Shown here piece by piece: positions 60,638 through 64,000 of a DNA stretch of 64,000 nucleotides (its first letter is position 1; every line of letters starts with the position of its first letter). Source of the stretch: VRUE01 sp963742535. Its GTDB lineage: Bacteria > Actinomycetota > Thermoleophilia > Solirubrobacterales > 70-9. Both the position numbers and the translations under genes were made by a program. Below the pieces are notes generated by a model. It saw only the letters and a program-made list of their open reading frames with translations, was not told where the DNA came from and did no database searches. Location of the stretch: the NCBI GenBank assembly GCA_963742535.1, contig CAVUMC010000002.1, positions 1,302,001 to 1,366,000 of the forward strand, given 5' to 3'.

Positions 60638-62515
60638 CTAGCGCGGGTCGGGCACCAGCAGCTCGACGTTGCGGTCCTTGGCTTCGCCTTCGCCTTCGGG
60701 GGCACCGGACTGCAGGTCGTTGAAGCTCATCGTCCTGCCGACTGAGGCGAGGTCGTTGAGGTCCATGCCGCTTGCCGGCGTTCCCGCGGGCGGCGCCACG
60801 GACTGGCCGACGTGGTCGAGGATCGTGCCGAAGATCGAGAGCGTGCCGTCGTGGTTGTCGAAGACCTGGAGCAGGCGGCTCTGCTGCGGCCAGTCGGCCT
60901 CGGCGGCGACGCGAACGCTCCAGAAGCCACCGGGCCCGCTCGGGTTGGGGAAGGCGTCGACTGTGTTGACGTGCGAGTGGCCCGCGACCCAGGCGATCAC
61001 GTTCGGATACTGGTGCAGCATTTCGACCGTGTCTGTCTCGAGGTGGATCGGCTGTGAGTTGCGCGGATCGAGGTCGCAGCCGGGATTGACGTCGTGCCCG
61101 TGCGCGTCGTTGAGCAAGCAGGGCGGCGCCAGCTCGTCGGGGGCGTCGGCGGTGAGGCTCTCCGGCGCGTGGTGGCTGAAGAGGACGACCAGTTCATCGG
61201 CTTCGGTCGCCGCTTTGAGCTGGCCTTCCAGCCATCTGAACTGGGGATCGTCGATGTTGCCGTCGGCGGTGAAGTGCCCGGTCGGAGTGACGATCGTGCC
61301 CGCCTCGGCGACCGTGTCGAGGGCGATGAAGCGCATCCCCGGCGTCGGGCTCCACGAGTAGTAGCCCGCCGCGCCTTTCGATGCGGCTTCCTGCGCCGGG
61401 TCGATGTAGTCGAAGCCGTGGCCGTCGGCCTGCGTGCCTTTCTCGAAGATTTCCTTGTACTGCTTCTTGGAAACCGACTGGCGCTTCGGGTCCCCCGGGA
61501 CGAAGATCAGGTTTTTGGGTTCGGTCAGCAGGGTGCTGAGCAGGTTGGTCGGGTTGAGCAGCGAGCTCAGCAGCGCCGGAGCGTTTTCGGGATTCGGCAC
61601 CGGGCCGATCGGCTTCAGGCAGCCGGTTGCGACCGCCTCGAAGGCGGCGTTGGCCGCCGCGTTGCCCTGGACCAGCGCGTCGTGATTGCCGAAGGCGACA
61701 TAGGAGGGGACTTTCAGTCCGGCCGCGGTGAATGACTGCTGCGCCTTGTCCATCAGGCCCGGGTATTTGGGCCAGAGCGCGTGCGGGCCCTGCGGGCTGT
61801 TGGGGTCGTAGAACTCCGGGAAGGTGCCCTCGAAGTAGTCGTTGTAGTCCTGCACTCCGGTGTAGCGGGCGGCCTCGGCGGCTCCTGGGACCAGCAGGTT
61901 GGGGCAGAGCAGGTTGGAATATTTTTTCTTGTCGACGCCGCTGTTGGGATTGAGCGTGCCGCCCTCGAGCAGGGTCCGCACCCATTCGGTCTCGTTCAGC
62001 TGTTGGTTGTCGGCGGAGTCACCGGTGTCGATCGTGAAGTTCATCGGGCTGTGCGAGCCGTTGCCATTGGCAACCGGGCTGGACGCCGTGAACTGGTCGA
62101 CCTGGCGGATCATCGAGTCGTCGATCTGGGGCTCGAGCGCCTCCCAGGGACGCCAGGCCGCGCCGAAGGGGAGGTTGAGCGGGGTCGAGAGCGGGTCGAT
62201 GATCTCCAGGCGCGCCGGCGACTCCTCGTCGGCAAGCTGGAAGTCAGAGAGCTGGCCGAAGTAGGCGAGCGAAGTGCGTTTTTCGGCCCGTTCGGGATTG
62301 GCCCCGGCCAGTTCTTCGCGCACGGTGTAGGGCTCACCTTCGCCCAGTTTGAGGAAGCGGTAGCTGCCGGCCGCGGCGGGCACGACCCGCTGTTCGAGCG
62401 TGGTCTGGCCTTCGGTGTCGGAGACCGCGGCGTTTCCCGCCGCCGCCATCACGAGTGCCGCGCCCAAAACCGCGAGCGCGACGCCGACCCGGATCGATGC
62501 TCCTCGCAACCTCAT
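60638..62515 (-). CDS. Secreted metallophosphoesterase (TIGR03767-like)
   Basis: 625 aa. Signal peptide (VGVALAVLGAALVMAAAGNA). Calcineurin-like sites: LAYFGQLSDFQLADEESPAR (first D), FTIDTGDSADNQQLNE (GDxxD type), VAFGNHDALVQG (GNHD), LVVLFSHHAPESL and VIAWVAGHSHVNTVDAF (GHxH). A large insertion between sites two and three is typical of the subfamily I recall as TIGR03767. The substrate is unknown; the enzyme probably acts on phosphate esters outside the cell. Confidence 0.88.
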   Translation of the reverse strand: MRLRGASIRVGVALAVLGAALVMAAAGNAAVSDTEGQTTLEQRVVPAAAGSYRFLKLGEGEPYTVREELAGANPERAEKRTSLAYFGQLSDFQLADEESPARLEIIDPLSTPLNLPFGAAWRPWEALEPQIDDSMIRQVDQFTASSPVANGNGSHSPMNFTIDTGDSADNQQLNETEWVRTLLEGGTLNPNSGVDKKKYSNLLCPNLLVPGAAEAARYTGVQDYNDYFEGTFPEFYDPNSPQGPHALWPKYPGLMDKAQQSFTAAGLKVPSYVAFGNHDALVQGNAAANAAFEAVATGCLKPIGPVPNPENAPALLSSLLNPTNLLSTLLTEPKNLIFVPGDPKRQSVSKKQYKEIFEKGTQADGHGFDYIDPAQEAASKGAAGYYSWSPTPGMRFIALDTVAEAGTIVTPTGHFTADGNIDDPQFRWLEGQLKAATEADELVVLFSHHAPESLTADAPDELAPPCLLNDAHGHDVNPGCDLDPRNSQPIHLETDTVEMLHQYPNVIAWVAGHSHVNTVDAFPNPSGPGGFWSVRVAAEADWPQQSRLLQVFDNHDGTLSIFGTILDHVGQSVAPPAGTPASGMDLNDLASVGRTMSFNDLQSGAPEGEGEAKDRNVELLVPDPR

Positions 62516-62602
62516 GCCTCTCCCCTTTGCTCGATGGACGTGGAGAGAGGGTACCTAATTTTTACTACGGAAGAACCTGAGCGATACCCATACCCGCCCG
62601 GG

Positions 62603-64000
62603 CTATTGCAGGGTGACGAAGCGCTCCTCGGTCAGCTCGATCACCGCAAAGGCCGGCCCCTCGCGGGTGTTGCCGGAGTCCTTGACGCCGCCGTAGGGCA
62701 TCTGGTCGGCGCGGAAGGTCGGTACCTCGTTGATCAGCACGCCGCCGAACTCGAGCGTGTTGGCCGCTTCCAGGCCGCGGGAAACATCGCGGGTGAAGAC
62801 GCCTGCCTGCAGGCCGAACTTCGAATCGTTGGCCATCCGCAGCGCCTCGCCGAAGTCGGAGAAGCGGTCGATCGTCGCCACCGGGCCGAAGATCTCCTCG
62901 CACCAGACCTTGGCGTCGCGCGACGGCGCGCCGAGCAGGGTCGGCGCCAGGCAGCGACCCTCGTCGACCAGCTCACCGCCGGTCAGCAACTCGGCGCCGG
63001 CGGCAACGGCCTCGTCGACCCACTCCTTCACCCGGTCGCGGTCGCCGGCCGTGATCAGCGGGCCGACGTCAGTCTCGGGATCGAGCGGGTCACCGACCCG
63101 CAGCGTCTCGGTGTTGGCGACGAGCCGGGTGGTGAAGTCGTCGGCGATGTCCTCATGGACGAGGATGCGCTGGATCGAGATGCAGCTCTGGCCGGCGTGC
63201 GAGAAGGCGTGCAGCTTCGCCTTGTCCGCCGCCGTCTCCCAGTCGCCGTCGGCGTTGACGATCAGCGGCGCGTTCGAGCCGAGCTCGAGGTTGACCTTCT
63301 TGTGCGGAACTTTGCTGCGGATGTCCCAGCCGACCCCAGCCGAGCCGGTGAAGCTGAGGGCACGGGTCAGCTCGTGCTCGACGATCGCGTTGCCGACCTC
63401 CGAGCCGGGGCCGGGGATGACGCTGAGCCAGCCGTCGGGGAGTCCCGCCTCGACCAGGATCTCGGCCAGCTTCAGGGCCGAGATCGGGGTCTGCCCGGCG
63501 GGCTTGAGCACGACCGCGTTGCCGGCGGCGATCGCCGGCCCGAGCTTGTGGGCGACGAGGTTGAGCGGGAAGTTGAAGGGGCTGATCGCGCCGACCACGC
63601 CGAAGGGCACCCGCAGCATCACGCCGAGCTTGCCGACACCCGCCGGCGAGGCCGCCATCGGCACCGTGCCGCCGGTCAGCTTGCGCGCCTCGGTCGCCGA
63701 GAAGGTGAGCGTGTCGACGCAGCGTTCGGCCTCGACCGTCGCCGTCTTCAGCGGCTTGCCCGCCTCGGCGGCAATTGCCAGCGCCAGGTCCTCGGTCCGT
63801 TCGGCGACCAGGTGCGCGGCGCGGTCCAGCAGTGCCGCCCGCTCGTACTGGGGGAAGTCGGCGGTCTCAAACGCCTCGTGCGCGGCTTTCGCCGCCCGGT
63901 CGACCAATGCCGCGTCGCCTTCCGCCACGCGACCGACGACGGTGTCGTCGTAGGGGCTCCGCACCTCTCCCCACTCGCCGGTCTCCACCCACTCTCCAGC
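62603..64000 (-). CDS. Aldehyde dehydrogenase (5' end outside window)
   Basis: At least 465 codons; the frame is open through the right edge (AGEWVETGEWGEVRSPYDD), so the true start lies beyond 64000. NAD-dependent ALDH: FNFPLNLVAHKLGPAIAAGN, FTGSAGVGWDIRSKV, catalytic Glu in NLELGSNAPLIV, catalytic Cys in HAGQSCISIQRILV, and EIFGPVATIDRFSDFGEALR. The LELGSNAPLIV form resembles lactaldehyde/sulfolactaldehyde or non-phosphorylating GAPDH-type enzymes. The specific substrate cannot be set from sequence alone. Confidence 0.92.
   Translation of the reverse strand, partial: AGEWVETGEWGEVRSPYDDTVVGRVAEGDAALVDRAAKAAHEAFETADFPQYERAALLDRAAHLVAERTEDLALAIAAEAGKPLKTATVEAERCVDTLTFSATEARKLTGGTVPMAASPAGVGKLGVMLRVPFGVVGAISPFNFPLNLVAHKLGPAIAAGNAVVLKPAGQTPISALKLAEILVEAGLPDGWLSVIPGPGSEVGNAIVEHELTRALSFTGSAGVGWDIRSKVPHKKVNLELGSNAPLIVNADGDWETAADKAKLHAFSHAGQSCISIQRILVHEDIADDFTTRLVANTETLRVGDPLDPETDVGPLITAGDRDRVKEWVDEAVAAGAELLTGGELVDEGRCLAPTLLGAPSRDAKVWCEEIFGPVATIDRFSDFGEALRMANDSKFGLQAGVFTRDVSRGLEAANTLEFGGVLINEVPTFRADQMPYGGVKDSGNTREGPAFAVIELTEERFVTLQ

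Overview
The window is dense, high-GC, operon-rich bacterial chromosome. It looks like an actinobacterium of the class Thermoleophilia (Solirubrobacterales-like). The supports are giant secreted FN3/propeller proteins with the LPDCRAYEQ-type motif, GAAC-N4-GTTC (LexA) boxes, a methylmalonyl-CoA mutase large subunit without a B12 domain, many TetR regulators, and frequent GTG starts with 4-nt start/stop overlaps. I found no tRNA, rRNA or CRISPR array.

Layout. 0-5.6 kb: two translationally coupled secreted surface proteins. 5.8-8.8 kb: four TetR regulators, one frameshifted. 8.8-13.4 kb: acyl-CoA (propionyl-CoA) carboxylase beta and methylmalonyl-CoA mutase on either side of a hairpin-ORF-hairpin cassette. 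13.6-15.4 kb: an unknown cytosolic protein and a small lipoprotein. 15.4-18.6 kb: accessory island with a Panacea-type antitoxin operon, a broken DDE transposase and a winged-helix/XRE pair between two related hairpins. 18.7-30.2 kb: UDP-glucuronate decarboxylase-like SDR, a sigma factor fused to a zinc-finger anti-sigma domain plus a secreted partner, a basic protein behind tandem SOS boxes, an inositol-monophosphatase-like enzyme, a UvrD-like helicase/nuclease, a PAC2 protein, split TauE/SafE and OtsB. 30.2-32.5 kb: HNH endonuclease, C5-cytosine methyltransferase and Vsr. 32.6-41.4 kb: SIMPL protein, PolX, thioredoxin, a tiny tautomerase, two paired structured repeats, IleS and twin SDRs. 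41.4-49.6 kb: FAD/Fe-S 2-hydroxyacid dehydrogenase with benzoylformate-decarboxylase-like enzyme, an M15-like peptidase, and a ferredoxin reductase/desaturase operon. 49.7-57.3 kb: the most unusual locus, described next. 57.3-64 kb: fumarase, a BlaI/M56 unit divergent from a methyltransferase, a secreted phosphoesterase and the 3' part of an aldehyde dehydrogenase.

Cobalamin locus. Three cobalamin riboswitches lie within 2 kb and head three transcription units. The units encode secreted proteins with alpha/alpha-toroid repeats and/or a DUF4430-like domain, which is the architecture of vertebrate intrinsic factor and transcobalamin. One unit continues through translationally coupled ends into a membrane-anchored toroid protein, an ExbB/TolQ-like proton channel and a DUF2149 protein. 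I read this as a candidate extracellular corrinoid-capture and energised uptake system. The B12-dependent mutase at 11.8 kb is a plausible consumer. Several genes here carry single-base frame disruptions, which are either sequencing errors or decay. This must be settled before function is assigned.
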